Source: Alcanivorax borkumensis SK2 (GTDB lineage Bacteria; Pseudomonadota; Gammaproteobacteria; Pseudomonadales; Alcanivoracaceae). Taken from it: DNA of 64,000 bases. How positions within the stretch are numbered: the first letter of the stretch is position 1; every line of letters starts with the position of its first letter. The stretch spans positions 2,019,501 to 2,083,500 of the forward strand of contig NC_008260.1 of the NCBI RefSeq assembly GCF_000009365.1. The letters run 5' to 3'. Position numbers and translations under genes: made by a program. Positions 27,328-36,770 of this stretch are shown here, in pieces. A model generated the notes under the pieces. It was not told where the DNA came from and did not search any database. It saw only the letters and a list, made by a program, of their open reading frames with translations.

Positions 27328-29919
27328 CTACTCGGCCACCCAGGCCTTTACACTTTCCAGCGCCCCGGGCAGCGCAGCGGGATTATTACCGCCACCCTGG
27401 GCCATGTCCGGGCGACCACCGCCGCGACCATCAACTTGTTCGGCCACGAACTTGAGCAGATCACCCGCTTTGTATTTGGTGGTCAGGTCCTTAGTAACAC
27501 CGGCCACCAAAGCCACTTTTTCGCCTTCCACTGCTGCCAACACAATCACCGCGGAACCCAACTTGTCTTTCAGCTTGTCCATAGTGACCCGCAAGGTTTT
27601 ACCATCGGCACCATCAATCTGCGTCGCCAACACCTTCACACCATTAATATCCTGTACTTCACTGGTCAAGTCACCACCGGCGCCGCTGGCCAATTTCTGC
27701 TTGAGACGCTCGATCTCTTTTTCCAGTTCACGGACTTTCTGTGCCTGGCTACGCACGCGATCAGCAGCATTATCCAGCGAGCTTTTCACCGTGGCCGCAA
27801 TCTCGCTGAGCGCGCGCTCCTGTCGGCGCATCACCGCTAGCGCATGCTCACCGGTGACCGCTTCAATACGCCGCACACCTGCCGCTGCGGAGGCTTCCAG
27901 AGTAATGCGGAATAATCCAATATCACCGGTGCGGTTTACGTGGGTGCCGCCACACAATTCTTTGGAAAAACCGTCACTGCCCATACTCAGCACACGCACC
28001 TGATCATCGTATTTCTCACCAAACAGTGCCATGGCACCGGCTTCACGGGCGGACTCAATATCCATCAACTCCGTAGTTACCGCAGTGTTAGCGAGGATCT
28101 GACGATTCACCAGAATTTCAATCTCTTCACGCTGGGCTTCGCTGACCGCTTCTCCATGGGAGAAATCAAACCGCAGATAGTCCGCCGATACTAACGATCC
28201 TTTCTGCTGTACATGCTCGCCCAACACGTTACGCAGGGCGGCGTGCATAAGGTGGGTTGCGGAATGATTACGCATCACCGCAAGACGACGATCCACATCC
28301 ACACAGGCCGACACCTTGCCACCAATGGTCAAGCTGCCGCTTACCTGCTTGCCCACATGCACATGTGCTGCCTGACGCTTACGGGTATCGGTGACCATGA
28401 AGCGGGCTTCATCCGCAATTAGAGCACCGGTATCACCCACCTGCCCACCAGATTCCGCATAGAACGGCGTACGATCCAGCACCACCATGCCTTCTTCGCC
28501 GGCATTGAGGGTGTCCACAGCGGCGCCGTCCTTGTATAAAGCAACCACCGTATTGTCATCGGCCAATTTCTCGTAACCGGAAAAATCGGTTATCGCATCG
28601 ATATTCAGGCGATCGCTGTAATCATTGGCAAAGCTACCGGCACCACGGGCCCGCTCTCGCTGGGCAGCCATGGCGGCCTCAAACCCGTCCATATCCACGC
28701 TCAAATCGCGCTCACGGGCTACATCCGCGGTCAGATCCGGTGGAAAGCCATGGGTATCGTAGAGGTTAAACAGCACGTCACCGGGCAACACCCTACCATC
28801 AAGCTGCTCAATGGCACTTTCCAGTACTTTCATGCCCGCAGCCAAAGTGCGGCCAAATTGCTCTTCTTCCGCCAGTAGGGCCTTTTCAATTCTCGCCTGT
28901 TCCCGGCCCAGCTCCGGGTAGGCCTCACCCATCTCCGCCACCAGTGCGGCCACCAAGGTGGAAAAGAACGGTTTGTCCTGCCCTAGCTTGTGGCCATGAC
29001 GCAGGGCGCGACGAATGATGCGGCGCAATACATAGCCACGACCTTCGTTGGAAGGAATCACCCCATCACAAATCAAAAAACTGGCTGAACGAATATGGTC
29101 TGCGATCACGCGCAGTGATTTCTCTTCCAGATCAGTACAGCCCGTGGCCTTGGCCGCAGCTTGCAACAATGCCTGAAACAGATCGATCTCGTAGTTGGAA
29201 TGTACGCCCTGCAGCACTGCGGCAATGCGCTCCAGGCCCATGCCGGTATCAACACTGGGCTTAGGCAGAGGCTGCAGTTCCCCATCTGGCTGGCGGTCAT
29301 ACTGCATGAACACCAGGTTCCATATCTCGATATAGCGATCCAGATCCTCATCTGCAGAACCCGGTGGGCCACCGGGCACATCGGCGCCGTGATCATAAAA
29401 AATTTCAGAGCTCGGGCCGCATGGGCCGGTATCGCCCATTTGCCAAAAATTGTCTTCGTCCAACCGTGAAAAGCGCTCGGCACTGACTCCCATTTCTTTT
29501 AGCCAGATATCAGCGGCTTCATCGTCGGAAACATGCACAGTAACCCACAGCCGCTCTTCCGGTAGCCCCAAGGTGCCAGTGAGGAACTCCCAGGCAAACT
29601 TGATCGCTTCGCGCTTGAAATAGTCCCCGAAGCTGAAGTTGCCCAGCATCTCGAAGAAGGTGTGATGCCGCGCCGTATAACCCACGTTTTCCAGGTCATT
29701 GTGCTTACCGCCGGCGCGGACACAGCGCTGGGAGCTTGTAGCACGCGTGTAATCCCGGGACTCACGTCCCAGAAAAACATCCTTGAACTGGTTCATGCCC
29801 GCGTTAGTAAACAACAGTGTCGGGTCATTAGCAGGTACCAGTGAGGAGGACGACACCTTGGTGTGCCCCTGGCTGGCAAAATAGTCCAGAAAGGCCTGGC
29901 GTAATTCAGCACTTTTCAT
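27328..29919 (-). CDS. alaS: alanine--tRNA ligase
   Basis: AlaS charges tRNA-Ala and edits mischarged serine and glycine. The chosen start gives [51 protein letters not shown], the invariant beginning; the frame is open for 37 more codons upstream but these look non-native. At 863 residues it is near the E. coli length (876). Present are the class II catalytic domain, the editing domain with [11 protein letters not shown] and CGGTHV, a coiled coil ([15 protein letters not shown]) and the C-Ala domain ending '[14 protein letters not shown]'. It sits upstream of lysC and csrA on the same strand. The ribosome site at ATG 29919 is weak. Confidence 0.97.
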   Translation of the reverse strand: MKSAELRQAFLDYFASQGHTKVSSSSLVPANDPTLLFTNAGMNQFKDVFLGRESRDYTRATSSQRCVRAGGKHNDLENVGYTARHHTFFEMLGNFSFGDYFKREAIKFAWEFLTGTLGLPEERLWVTVHVSDDEAADIWLKEMGVSAERFSRLDEDNFWQMGDTGPCGPSSEIFYDHGADVPGGPPGSADEDLDRYIEIWNLVFMQYDRQPDGELQPLPKPSVDTGMGLERIAAVLQGVHSNYEIDLFQALLQAAAKATGCTDLEEKSLRVIADHIRSASFLICDGVIPSNEGRGYVLRRIIRRALRHGHKLGQDKPFFSTLVAALVAEMGEAYPELGREQARIEKALLAEEEQFGRTLAAGMKVLESAIEQLDGRVLPGDVLFNLYDTHGFPPDLTADVARERDLSVDMDGFEAAMAAQRERARGAGSFANDYSDRLNIDAITDFSGYEKLADDNTVVALYKDGAAVDTLNAGEEGMVVLDRTPFYAESGGQVGDTGALIADEARFMVTDTRKRQAAHVHVGKQVSGSLTIGGKVSACVDVDRRLAVMRNHSATHLMHAALRNVLGEHVQQKGSLVSADYLRFDFSHGEAVSEAQREEIEILVNRQILANTAVTTELMDIESAREAGAMALFGEKYDDQVRVLSMGSDGFSKELCGGTHVNRTGDIGLFRITLEASAAAGVRRIEAVTGEHALAVMRRQERALSEIAATVKSSLDNAADRVRSQAQKVRELEKEIERLKQKLASGAGGDLTSEVQDINGVKVLATQIDGADGKTLRVTMDKLKDKLGSAVIVLAAVEGEKVALVAGVTKDLTTKYKAGDLLKFVAEQVDGRGGGRPDMAQGGGNNPAALPGALESVKAWVAE

Positions 29920-30153
29920 AAGAGAAACGTTTTCTTGGCTGGCGGTCAGAGGCGCCGAGTATACCGCCCTCAAGGCGTGGTTGCGATGGTGACAAGTTAA
30001 CCTGAAGCAACAAACCCCAAGCGGCAACAAAGAAGCATCACCTGTAAAGCTGACAGACCCTGGCCACGTACAAACCTGAGAGGAAAAATACGGTCATAAG
30101 CGCTCCCCGCTCACCCTCTTTCTTCTCGCACCTTATGGGGTATGGTTTGAAGC

Positions 30154-30921
30154 TCACCCCTTGATTGCCGCGGCTAGGCATACTGCCAACACCATCACCA
30201 GCAAAATACGCTTGAGCACACGTGGGGACACGGCGTGAGCAAAGCTGACCCCAAGCCGAACGCCAATCAGACTACCCGCCGCAACCACCAGCCCAGGCAA
30301 CCAGGCCACCTGCCCCCGGGCCACAAAGATAGCCAGCGCTAATATGGTGAAGCTGCCCGTGATAGCCAGTTTCAACGCATTACTGCGTAGCAGGTCGTAG
30401 CGTAACTGCCCGGCAAGCACCGCCAGTAACACGAAGCCCACGCCCGCTTGAACAAAACCACCATAGGCTCCAGCGAAAAACAGCCCTATCCAGCCCGACA
30501 GGCTGGTATTAGGAGACAATGGCACTGAGTTCGGGTCCGGTGACATCTGCGACGGGCGCAGCACCATTAGTAACGCGACCACCACCAGCGTAATTAGAAG
30601 CACAGGCTTAAGAATAGTTTCGGGAAGAAAGGCTGCTGCCAGCGCCCCCACCAATGTTCCCAGCAAGCTCGGCACCAATATCGCGGGCAGATCGGCAAAG
30701 GGCATAGAGCCACGTTTATTGAATTGGCGCACCGCTTCCGCGCTTTGAATCAACACTGCAACGCGCATGGTACCGTTGGCCAGGGCCGCACTCATGCCGC
30801 TGAGCATTAACAGTGGCAAGATCAGCAAACCGCCGCCTCCTGCCAGAGTATTGATAAAACCTGCCAACACACCAGCGCCTAGCATGGCAGCCACCAGCCA
30901 AGGATCAGACAGGTATTCCAT
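30154..30921 (-). CDS. TauE/SafE-family membrane transporter
   Basis: The protein (255 residues from ATG 30921) is an 8-helix TauE/SafE permease. 'MLGAGVLAGFINTLAGGGGLLILPLLMLSGMSAALANGTMRVAVL' matches the first family repeat (GxxAGxxxTxxGGGG). The second repeat is 'LFFAGAYGGFVQAGVGFVLLAVLAGQLRYDLLRSNALKLAITG'. Such proteins export or import sulfonates, sulfite or other organic anions. The frame extends to 31053 but the added residues are Cys-rich and unlike the family. It lies between recX and alaS, which are normally adjacent, so it is an insertion into the recA-recX-alaS block. Confidence 0.88.
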   Translation of the reverse strand: MEYLSDPWLVAAMLGAGVLAGFINTLAGGGGLLILPLLMLSGMSAALANGTMRVAVLIQSAEAVRQFNKRGSMPFADLPAILVPSLLGTLVGALAAAFLPETILKPVLLITLVVVALLMVLRPSQMSPDPNSVPLSPNTSLSGWIGLFFAGAYGGFVQAGVGFVLLAVLAGQLRYDLLRSNALKLAITGSFTILALAIFVARGQVAWLPGLVVAAGSLIGVRLGVSFAHAVSPRVLKRILLVMVLAVCLAAAIKG

Positions 30922-31172
30922 GAAAAATCTCACACACGCATTAAAAACGCAGAATACGCCGCCAAGAAGATGCTCACCAGAGCACAACACATATACTCCC
31001 GCCCAATCGCATTCCCGCGCTAAGAGCATGAGCAACGCTAGCGGCGCGCTCACCTAAGGGCATCTCTATCTGTCCTGTGCGCTCTGGGGCGAAAGTGCTT
31101 TTGGTCCTGGCTTGAATTTCGCCGCCAGCAACGCAACGGGGGAGCACTTGAAAGCACAAGAAAACAGCAGAT

Positions 31173-31637
31173 TTAATCCAGTTCAGCGTCCTGCATATCC
31201 AGCGCAGCGAAGCTCTGTTCCGCATTAAAGCCGCGACTTTGCAGAAAACGTAGCTGCTTGGCTTTTTCTTTCTGGTCTTGGGGGTACTGCCGGAAACGGC
31301 GGGCACGAACGTCTTTCGCCAGCGCGAACCAATCTACCTCGGCATTCTCTAGCGCTTCAGCAATCCAGTCATTCTCAACGCCTTTTAGCTGCAGTTCCTG
31401 ACGAATCCGCAACATCCCCTGCCCTCGCTCAATACGCGCGCGCACAAAAAAACCGGCAAAGCGCCGGTCATCGATAAAATCGTGCTCCTCACACCAGGCT
31501 AGCACCGCCTCCAGCGCCGGCTGATCCCCCAGGCGCTGTTGCAGCTTGGTGACAAGCTCACGGCGGGAGTGATCGCGCCGGGCCAGCAGGGCAACTGCCC
31601 GCTGGCGCAACTCGGCTTCGGTCAGCGGCTCACTCAT
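31173..31637 (-). CDS. recX: RecA regulator RecX
   Basis: RecX caps RecA filaments and limits recombination. The 154-residue protein has the three-helix repeats: '[27 protein letters not shown]', '[56 protein letters not shown]', and a C-terminal '[32 protein letters not shown]'. The ATG at 31637 overlaps the recA stop by 8 bases (GATGAGTGA), so translation is coupled to recA. A longer frame upstream is just recA in another reading frame. Confidence 0.96.
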   Translation of the reverse strand: MSEPLTEAELRQRAVALLARRDHSRRELVTKLQQRLGDQPALEAVLAWCEEHDFIDDRRFAGFFVRARIERGQGMLRIRQELQLKGVENDWIAEALENAEVDWFALAKDVRARRFRQYPQDQKEKAKQLRFLQSRGFNAEQSFAALDMQDAELD

Positions 31638-32664
31638 CGTCAGCGGGGGCGGCCTCTTCTGCCGGGGCTTCAGCTGTAGGGTCCGGCAACAGGCGGGCCC
31701 GGATTTCGGTTTCAATTTCTTCGGCAATGGCCGGGTTTTCTCGCAGGTACTCGCAGGCGTTCTGCTTACCTTGGCCAATCTTGTCGCCTTTGTAGGCATA
31801 CCAGGCGCCAGATTTGTCCACCAACCCCTGTTGAACACCCAAGTCCAACACTTCTCCCAGCTGATTAATACCCTGGCCGTAGAGAATCTGGAACTCAGCC
31901 TGACGGAACGGCGGCGACACCTTGTTTTTCACCACCTTCACCCGGGTTTCGTTACCGGTTACTTCGTCGCCCTGCTTCACCGCACCAATACGGCGGATAT
32001 CCAAGCGTACAGAGGAGTAGAACTTCAGGGCATTACCACCGGTGGTGGTTTCCGGGTTACCAAACATCACACCAATTTTCATGCGAATCTGGTTAATGAA
32101 GACCACCAGTGTATTGGCGTTTTTCACATTACCGGTAATTTTACGCAGCGCCTGGCTCATCAGACGAGCCTGCAACCCCACGTGGGTGTCACCCATTTCC
32201 CCTTCGATTTCAGCTTTCGGCACCAGCGCAGCCACAGAATCGACGATGACCACATCCACCGCGCCGGATCGCACCAGCATATCGGTGATTTCCAGTGCCT
32301 GCTCTCCGGTGTCTGGCTGGGAAACAATCAGGTCGTCCACGTTTACGCCCAGCTTTTCTGCGTAATCCGGGTCTAGCGCATGCTCAGCATCCACGAAGGC
32401 ACAGGTGGCACCTTTTTTTTGAGCTTGGGCAATCACGCTCAATGTCAGGGTGGTTTTTCCGGAGGATTCAGGGCCATAAATCTCGACAATACGGCCCTTG
32501 GGCAGACCGCCAATACCCAAGGCAACATCCAGCCCCAGTGAGCCGGTCGAGATGGAGGGCATGCGCTCACGCTTGCGATCGCCCATGCGCATGACAGAAC
32601 CTTTGCCAAATTGGCGCTCAATCTGTGACAGCGCAGCGGACAGCGCCTTACTTTTATCGCTCAT
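31630..32664 (-). CDS. recA: recombinase RecA
   Basis: The 344-residue protein begins [29 protein letters not shown] and has Walker A ([14 protein letters not shown]), the L1/L2 DNA-binding loops ([42 protein letters not shown]) and the acidic C-terminal tail (EEAAPADDE). RecA forms filaments on single-stranded DNA, promotes strand exchange, and triggers LexA cleavage. I start at ATG 32664, which has GAGAGGGG upstream, rather than the open frame to 32694. A LexA-like box and a promoter lie about 90-140 bases upstream. recX overlaps its end. Confidence 0.99.
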   Translation of the reverse strand: MSDKSKALSAALSQIERQFGKGSVMRMGDRKRERMPSISTGSLGLDVALGIGGLPKGRIVEIYGPESSGKTTLTLSVIAQAQKKGATCAFVDAEHALDPDYAEKLGVNVDDLIVSQPDTGEQALEITDMLVRSGAVDVVIVDSVAALVPKAEIEGEMGDTHVGLQARLMSQALRKITGNVKNANTLVVFINQIRMKIGVMFGNPETTTGGNALKFYSSVRLDIRRIGAVKQGDEVTGNETRVKVVKNKVSPPFRQAEFQILYGQGINQLGEVLDLGVQQGLVDKSGAWYAYKGDKIGQGKQNACEYLRENPAIAEEIETEIRARLLPDPTAEAPAEEAAPADDE

Positions 32665-32755
32665 TGTGACCCCTCTCCGTGTTCGGCGCGTCATTCATTG
32701 ACGCTAACCGTATCTAACCGTATCCGACCCGCCTTATCTGACCTTTCGGCCAGCA

Positions 32756-32802
32756 CTGGCGTTATGGACAGTATTATGACCAACATTGGCTGTGCATTGC
32801 AA
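32756..32802 (-). promoter_or_regulatory. recA promoter with LexA-like SOS box
   Basis: Read toward recA, TTGCAA (32802-32797) and CATAAT (32778-32773) make a -35/-10 pair with 18-base spacing. Immediately downstream at 32771-32756 is CTGT-N8-CCAG, one mismatch from the gammaproteobacterial LexA consensus CTGT-N8-ACAG, placed over the expected start site where LexA would block transcription. The pairing is inferred from position and similarity. Confidence 0.6.
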
Positions 32803-32867
32803 CCTTCCAGATCGTTGTCTGGTCTGCCCCGCCTCAGCAGGGCTGAAAAGGAATAGCCTGATTGTGG

Positions 32868-33356
32868 CTACTTGAGACGGGCATTCAAGCCCAGAATGGC
32901 GTGCAGGATGCTCTGCTGACGGACGGCATCGCGATCCCCGTCGAATTGGAAACAGCGAGCTTCTGCATAACCCAGCTTCTGCCCCCAGGCAATCCAGACG
33001 GTGCCCACCGGCTTATCTGGCGTGCCGCCATCCGGCCCGGCGATACCCGTCACCGCCACGCTCACATGGGCACGGGAATGGCTAATAGCGCCCCGCGCCA
33101 TGTCCAGTGCCGTTGCTTCACTAACCGCGCCCGAGGTCGCCAACGTGGAGGCCTGCACGCCAAGCATCTCTTGCTTAGCCTCATTAGAATAGGTGACAAA
33201 ACCCCGATCGAACCAAGTGGATGCGCCGGACAGGCTGGTGAGCGTCTGGGCAATGCCCCCCCCGGTACAGGACTCCGCAGTGGCCAACAGCAAACGTTGT
33301 TTTTGCAGGGCACCGGCCAGTGCGACGGCGGCGACGAGGATGTCGTTATCCAGCAC
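32868..33356 (-). CDS. pncC: nicotinamide-nucleotide amidase (CinA C-terminal type, PncC)
   Basis: The 162-residue single-domain protein removes the amide from NMN to give nicotinate mononucleotide in NAD recycling. Signature segments are 'LLATAESCTGGGIAQTLTSLSGASTWFDRGFVTYSNEAKQEMLGV', with the catalytic Ser/Thr region SCTGG, and 'VTGIAGPDGGTPDKPVGTVWIAW'. It lacks the N-terminal molybdopterin-like domain of full CinA. Start GTG 33356 has GGAG eight bases upstream. It precedes recA on the same strand, the usual pncC/cinA-recA neighbourhood. Confidence 0.95.
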   Translation of the reverse strand: MLDNDILVAAVALAGALQKQRLLLATAESCTGGGIAQTLTSLSGASTWFDRGFVTYSNEAKQEMLGVQASTLATSGAVSEATALDMARGAISHSRAHVSVAVTGIAGPDGGTPDKPVGTVWIAWGQKLGYAEARCFQFDGDRDAVRQQSILHAILGLNARLK

Positions 33357-33397
33357 AGGGCATTCTCCGTTGCGGATTGACGATTGCAGGACTGGAA

Positions 33398-34123
33398 TCA
33401 GCCCAGATCCACGTTGTGATAGACGTTCTGAACGTCATCCAAATCATTCAACATGGCCATGAATTTATCGAACATGTCCATGTCTTCGGCGCTGATGGTG
33501 GTGTAACTCTGCGGAATAAACTGAATTTCATCCACCTCGAATTCCAATTCCCCGAAGGCCTCGACCAGCGCCTGCTTAGCCTTGAAATACTCGGTGTTAG
33601 GCGTGAACACCGTCAGCATACCGTTATCGTTTTCTATTTCGCTGACATCCACATCCGCATCCATCAGGGCTTCGAGCACCGCATCTTCATCTTCGTGGGC
33701 AAAAACGAAAATCGCCACGTGATCGAACATGTGGCTCACCGTACCCTGGGTACCGATCTTACATTTGGTCTTGGTAAAGGCCATACGCACATCACCAAAG
33801 GTACGATTCGGGTTATCAGTGAGGCATTCAATCAGTGCCATGCTGCCACCAGGGCCATAGCCTTCATAGCGGGCCGGGGAGTAATCCTCACCGCCACCCC
33901 CTTTAGCCTTGTCGAGGGCTTTATCAATCACATGACCGGGCACCTGATCTTTTTTGGCGCGTTCAATCAGGCTGCGTAATGCCAGATTCGCAGTAGGGTC
34001 CACACCACCGGATTTCGCGCTAACGTAGATTTCCCGACCATAGCGGCTGTACACCTTGGCTTTCATGTCCGAGGTTTTCGCCATGGATTCTTTGCGGTTT
34101 TGGTAGGCGCGGCCCATAGACAT
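33398..34123 (-). CDS. YebC/PmpR-family protein, YeeN subtype
   Basis: The 241-residue protein belongs to the YebC/TACO1 family, whose members assist translation of difficult motifs or regulate transcription. The N-terminus '[74 protein letters not shown]' is the YeeN type, with the ribosome-binding basic region differing from canonical YebC. '[29 protein letters not shown]' and the two acidic alpha/beta domains follow. The first ATG (34123) has GGAG at four bases; the second, two codons later, is the family-like start. It is not part of a ruvC-ruvAB cluster here. Confidence 0.92.
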   Translation of the reverse strand: MSMGRAYQNRKESMAKTSDMKAKVYSRYGREIYVSAKSGGVDPTANLALRSLIERAKKDQVPGHVIDKALDKAKGGGGEDYSPARYEGYGPGGSMALIECLTDNPNRTFGDVRMAFTKTKCKIGTQGTVSHMFDHVAIFVFAHEDEDAVLEALMDADVDVSEIENDNGMLTVFTPNTEYFKAKQALVEAFGELEFEVDEIQFIPQSYTTISAEDMDMFDKFMAMLNDLDDVQNVYHNVDLG

Positions 34124-34433
34124 CTTGCTCCAGAGGAATTAGTTGCCCGGTATTTTAAGGGAAGATGCAGGCGAGAAGAACAAAAGAGCGGTTGGGAGTG
34201 GCAATTTAACGTACGCCTCATAAACCTTCGATTACATCGATACACCTACTCCACCAGAACTCAGCCCCCTGAGGGATGCAGCAGCATGGGTTCCATACGC
34301 GAACCCGTTAGCATGCCGGCAATGTGTGGTTAAGGGGAAAAACATACAGCAGAAATGCGCGTTGATTATCGACTCAATCACCAAGCTGCAATGTTGTTAG
34401 GGAGCCTCTATACATCAAGTCACCATTACCGAA
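34124..34433. other. 310-base intergenic region between the YeeN and WS/DGAT genes
   Basis: Both flanking genes are on the minus strand, so this should contain the promoter of the YeeN-type gene and any 3' end of the WS/DGAT transcript. No open frame with family resemblance, clear hairpin plus T tract, or strong promoter was recognised. Confidence 0.35.
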
Positions 34434-35789
34434 TCAAGGCTCCAGCTCCACCAGCGATTCTTCGAGATAAACCAGAAAACGCTGAATATGAGGCAACGTG
34501 TCACGGCAACCGATCACGCCAAACTCAAGGCTATTCTTGTAGCTCACCACAGTGATATTTAGGGCGTAACCATGCAGAACCAATGACACCGGATAGGTAG
34601 CCAACATCTCCGCACCATTGAGATGAAGCGTTTCCTTCGGCCCCGGCACATTGGAAATCACTAGGTTAAACATGGGGCTTACGCGCCCGGACAGGCCCGT
34701 GACCTGCCCCAAAGACAGCGGCATATTGGTCAGCACCGTATAAACATCGATCTCGGACTTCTGCATATCACCAAGCCGAGATTTCACCGCTTTCATGGAA
34801 TCCTGGATTGCGGCCAGCCGATTCAGCGGCTGAGCAATATGCGTACCCAGGCTTACCTGAACCGTAGTAATGGCATTGCCACCCTCACCAGCCTGATCCG
34901 CACTACGCAAGGCTACTGGCACCTGGGCTACCAACGGCTGATCGGACAAGGCATCCTGACTGAGCAGATAGCGACGCAGCGCGCCGCCACACATGGCAAG
35001 GAAAATATCATTCACCGTACCGCCATGCTGTTTGCCCGCGGCTTTAATCCGCGACAGCGACCACGACTGGGCAGCAAAGCGTCGCGCGCCCGTCACCCGG
35101 CGGTTTAGCTGGGTTTTCGGCGCCCGATAGATAGTCTTTACGTTGCCATCCTTGGGCTGTCGCAGCAGGTCCACAAGCTGACCACCACCTCGGCGCAGGT
35201 TATTCATTGTTCCTTTCATACCGGCATTCGCCGCTGCAGCGCCACGGCTCTTTCTCGGTTTCTTCTCTGCATCCCACTCGCCAGACCAAGGGGCGGGTAA
35301 ACGGTCTTCCGCACAAGTAGCTAGGCGAGACTGCATTAGGTGCATCCCTGCCACCCCATCCACCATGGAGTGATGCATCTTGGTATAAAGAGCGAAACGG
35401 TTTCCCTCCAACCCCTCGATCAAATAGCTCTCCCACAACGGGCGGCTAGGATCCAAACGCTGGGCGTGCAACCGCGATACTAACGCCAACAGCTCACGCA
35501 CCCGTCCCGGCCGAGGCAAGGCAGAATGCCGTACGTGGTAGTCAATATCGAAATTTTTGTCTTCCACCCAAGTAGCATCTAAGTACAGGGGCAAATGAGA
35601 CTGAATCTTTTGGTTAAATGGGCGGCAGATGCTATCCACATCCACCAGGTATCGATAGATACTTTCCACATAATCCTCAGGAGCACCTTCTGGAATGGCA
35701 AACAACGCCAACCCCCCCACATGCATAGGGGTTTCCCGGGTCTCCATCATTAACCAGCCGGAATCCATAATAGACAATTTACGGGCCAT
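34434..35789 (-). CDS. atfA2: wax ester synthase/diacylglycerol acyltransferase, AtfA2-like
   Basis: The 451-residue enzyme joins acyl-CoA to fatty alcohols or diacylglycerol, making the wax ester and triacylglycerol inclusions with which Alcanivorax stores carbon. The catalytic motif is HHSMVDG (139-145) in 'TKMHHSMVDGVAGMHLMQ'; 'NDIFLAMCGGALRRYL' and 'MFNLVISNVPGPKETLHLNGAEML' are the other conserved blocks. The length and neighbourhood agree with AtfA2 of A. borkumensis, as I recall it, the minor of its two main isoenzymes. ATG 35789 has AAGGAG eight bases upstream. It sits two genes from an acyl-CoA ligase, which could supply its acyl-CoA substrate. Confidence 0.93.
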   Translation of the reverse strand: MARKLSIMDSGWLMMETRETPMHVGGLALFAIPEGAPEDYVESIYRYLVDVDSICRPFNQKIQSHLPLYLDATWVEDKNFDIDYHVRHSALPRPGRVRELLALVSRLHAQRLDPSRPLWESYLIEGLEGNRFALYTKMHHSMVDGVAGMHLMQSRLATCAEDRLPAPWSGEWDAEKKPRKSRGAAAANAGMKGTMNNLRRGGGQLVDLLRQPKDGNVKTIYRAPKTQLNRRVTGARRFAAQSWSLSRIKAAGKQHGGTVNDIFLAMCGGALRRYLLSQDALSDQPLVAQVPVALRSADQAGEGGNAITTVQVSLGTHIAQPLNRLAAIQDSMKAVKSRLGDMQKSEIDVYTVLTNMPLSLGQVTGLSGRVSPMFNLVISNVPGPKETLHLNGAEMLATYPVSLVLHGYALNITVVSYKNSLEFGVIGCRDTLPHIQRFLVYLEESLVELEP

Positions 35790-35966
35790 ACTTGCTGCTC
35801 CTTATTGTTATCCGTATCGCAGTGGCCTGACACCTAGGGTAGGCTCGAACGTCCTATCATCCGGATTTTTAACCCCAGAGCATTAGCAAAATCGTTGCGT
35901 TTGGTTATCAACAGTCAGCCAAAGATATCCATTGCCGCGCCTATCAGCGCTCGGAAGTCTCTGATA

Positions 35967-36443
35967 TCACTTTAATAGCAACGCATCTCCTATCGGATGA
36001 AACACCGAGGCACTATCAATCAACGAACGCGCAGTCAGCGGCTCAACACCATACACTTCCGTACGAACCCCCGGATTAGCGCCAACTCGCGTTAGTAACA
36101 CATCAAAATCTCCGTCCCCGGAAAGCAACACCACCGTATCCACCTCTGGAGCCAGCGTCATCACATCCACCGCAATGCCCACATCCCAGTCACCCTTGCT
36201 GGAACCGTCACTGCGCTGAATATAGGGTTTGAGTTTAACCGTGAAGCCAATGTGTTTAAGCGCATCCTGAAATTTCGTCTGCCCGTCGTCGCCACGGTGA
36301 GTGGCATAGGCCAATGCGTGAACTATTTCGCCCTGCGCCGACAGCAGCTGCCAAAGCGCCCGATAATTGAAAGGCCGCCCAAAAGCTTGGCGGGTGGTGT
36401 AATAAATATTCTGGACGTCAGCAAAGACGGCGATGCGAGGCAT
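35967..36443 (-). CDS. NYN-domain (LabA/DUF88) putative ribonuclease
   Basis: The 158-residue protein has a NYN (PIN-like) fold: 'RIAVFADVQNIYYTTRQAFGRPFNYRALWQLL' with the first acidic residue, 'KGDWDVGIAVDVMTLAPEVDTVVLLSGDGDFDVLLTRVGANPGVRTEVYG' with the D-x-x-I-x-x-D and SGDGDFD acidic cluster that would bind Mg. Related proteins cleave RNA. It is a single domain without the OST-HTH or Zn-ribbon partners found in longer members. The second Met (36443) is the family-like start; the first lies two codons before. The target is unknown. Confidence 0.88.
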   Translation of the reverse strand: MPRIAVFADVQNIYYTTRQAFGRPFNYRALWQLLSAQGEIVHALAYATHRGDDGQTKFQDALKHIGFTVKLKPYIQRSDGSSKGDWDVGIAVDVMTLAPEVDTVVLLSGDGDFDVLLTRVGANPGVRTEVYGVEPLTARSLIDSASVFHPIGDALLLK

Positions 36444-36449
36444 ATACAT

Positions 36450-36770
36450 TCCGGTTAGCGAGACTTTTTGAATGCGCTTCGGTGGAGATCCCCGCCCTTT
36501 CCAAAGCGGCCCATTGCGGCTCTTTACCGTAACTTACTACAGCAACATGCCCTCAGCATCTACACCCATGCCGCCACTTACACCAAGAAATACAATATTA
36601 GCAATGCCAGCAAAATGATCGAGACGTTCAAACCCGTCCTAGAAAAATAAGTATCACTGGCGGATAGTGTCGAAGCACTACTGGCAGGAAGTGGTCCCGA
36701 GTGTCGACGTCAACCATCATCGCTTCCAATTGGATGGCAACAACAATAACCGTCACAGGAGAATTAATTC
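36450..36770. other. 320-base intergenic region, divergent promoters expected
   Basis: The region separates the divergent NYN gene and acyl-CoA ligase gene, so it should hold both promoters. A 60-codon plus-strand frame (36468-36650) has no ribosome site and no recognised relatives, so I do not call it. No clear operator or terminator seen. Confidence 0.35.

Noticed and set aside
36468..36650. 60-codon plus-strand frame between the NYN and acyl-CoA ligase genes
   Set aside because: No ribosome site and no recognisable relatives; it sits where divergent promoters are expected.
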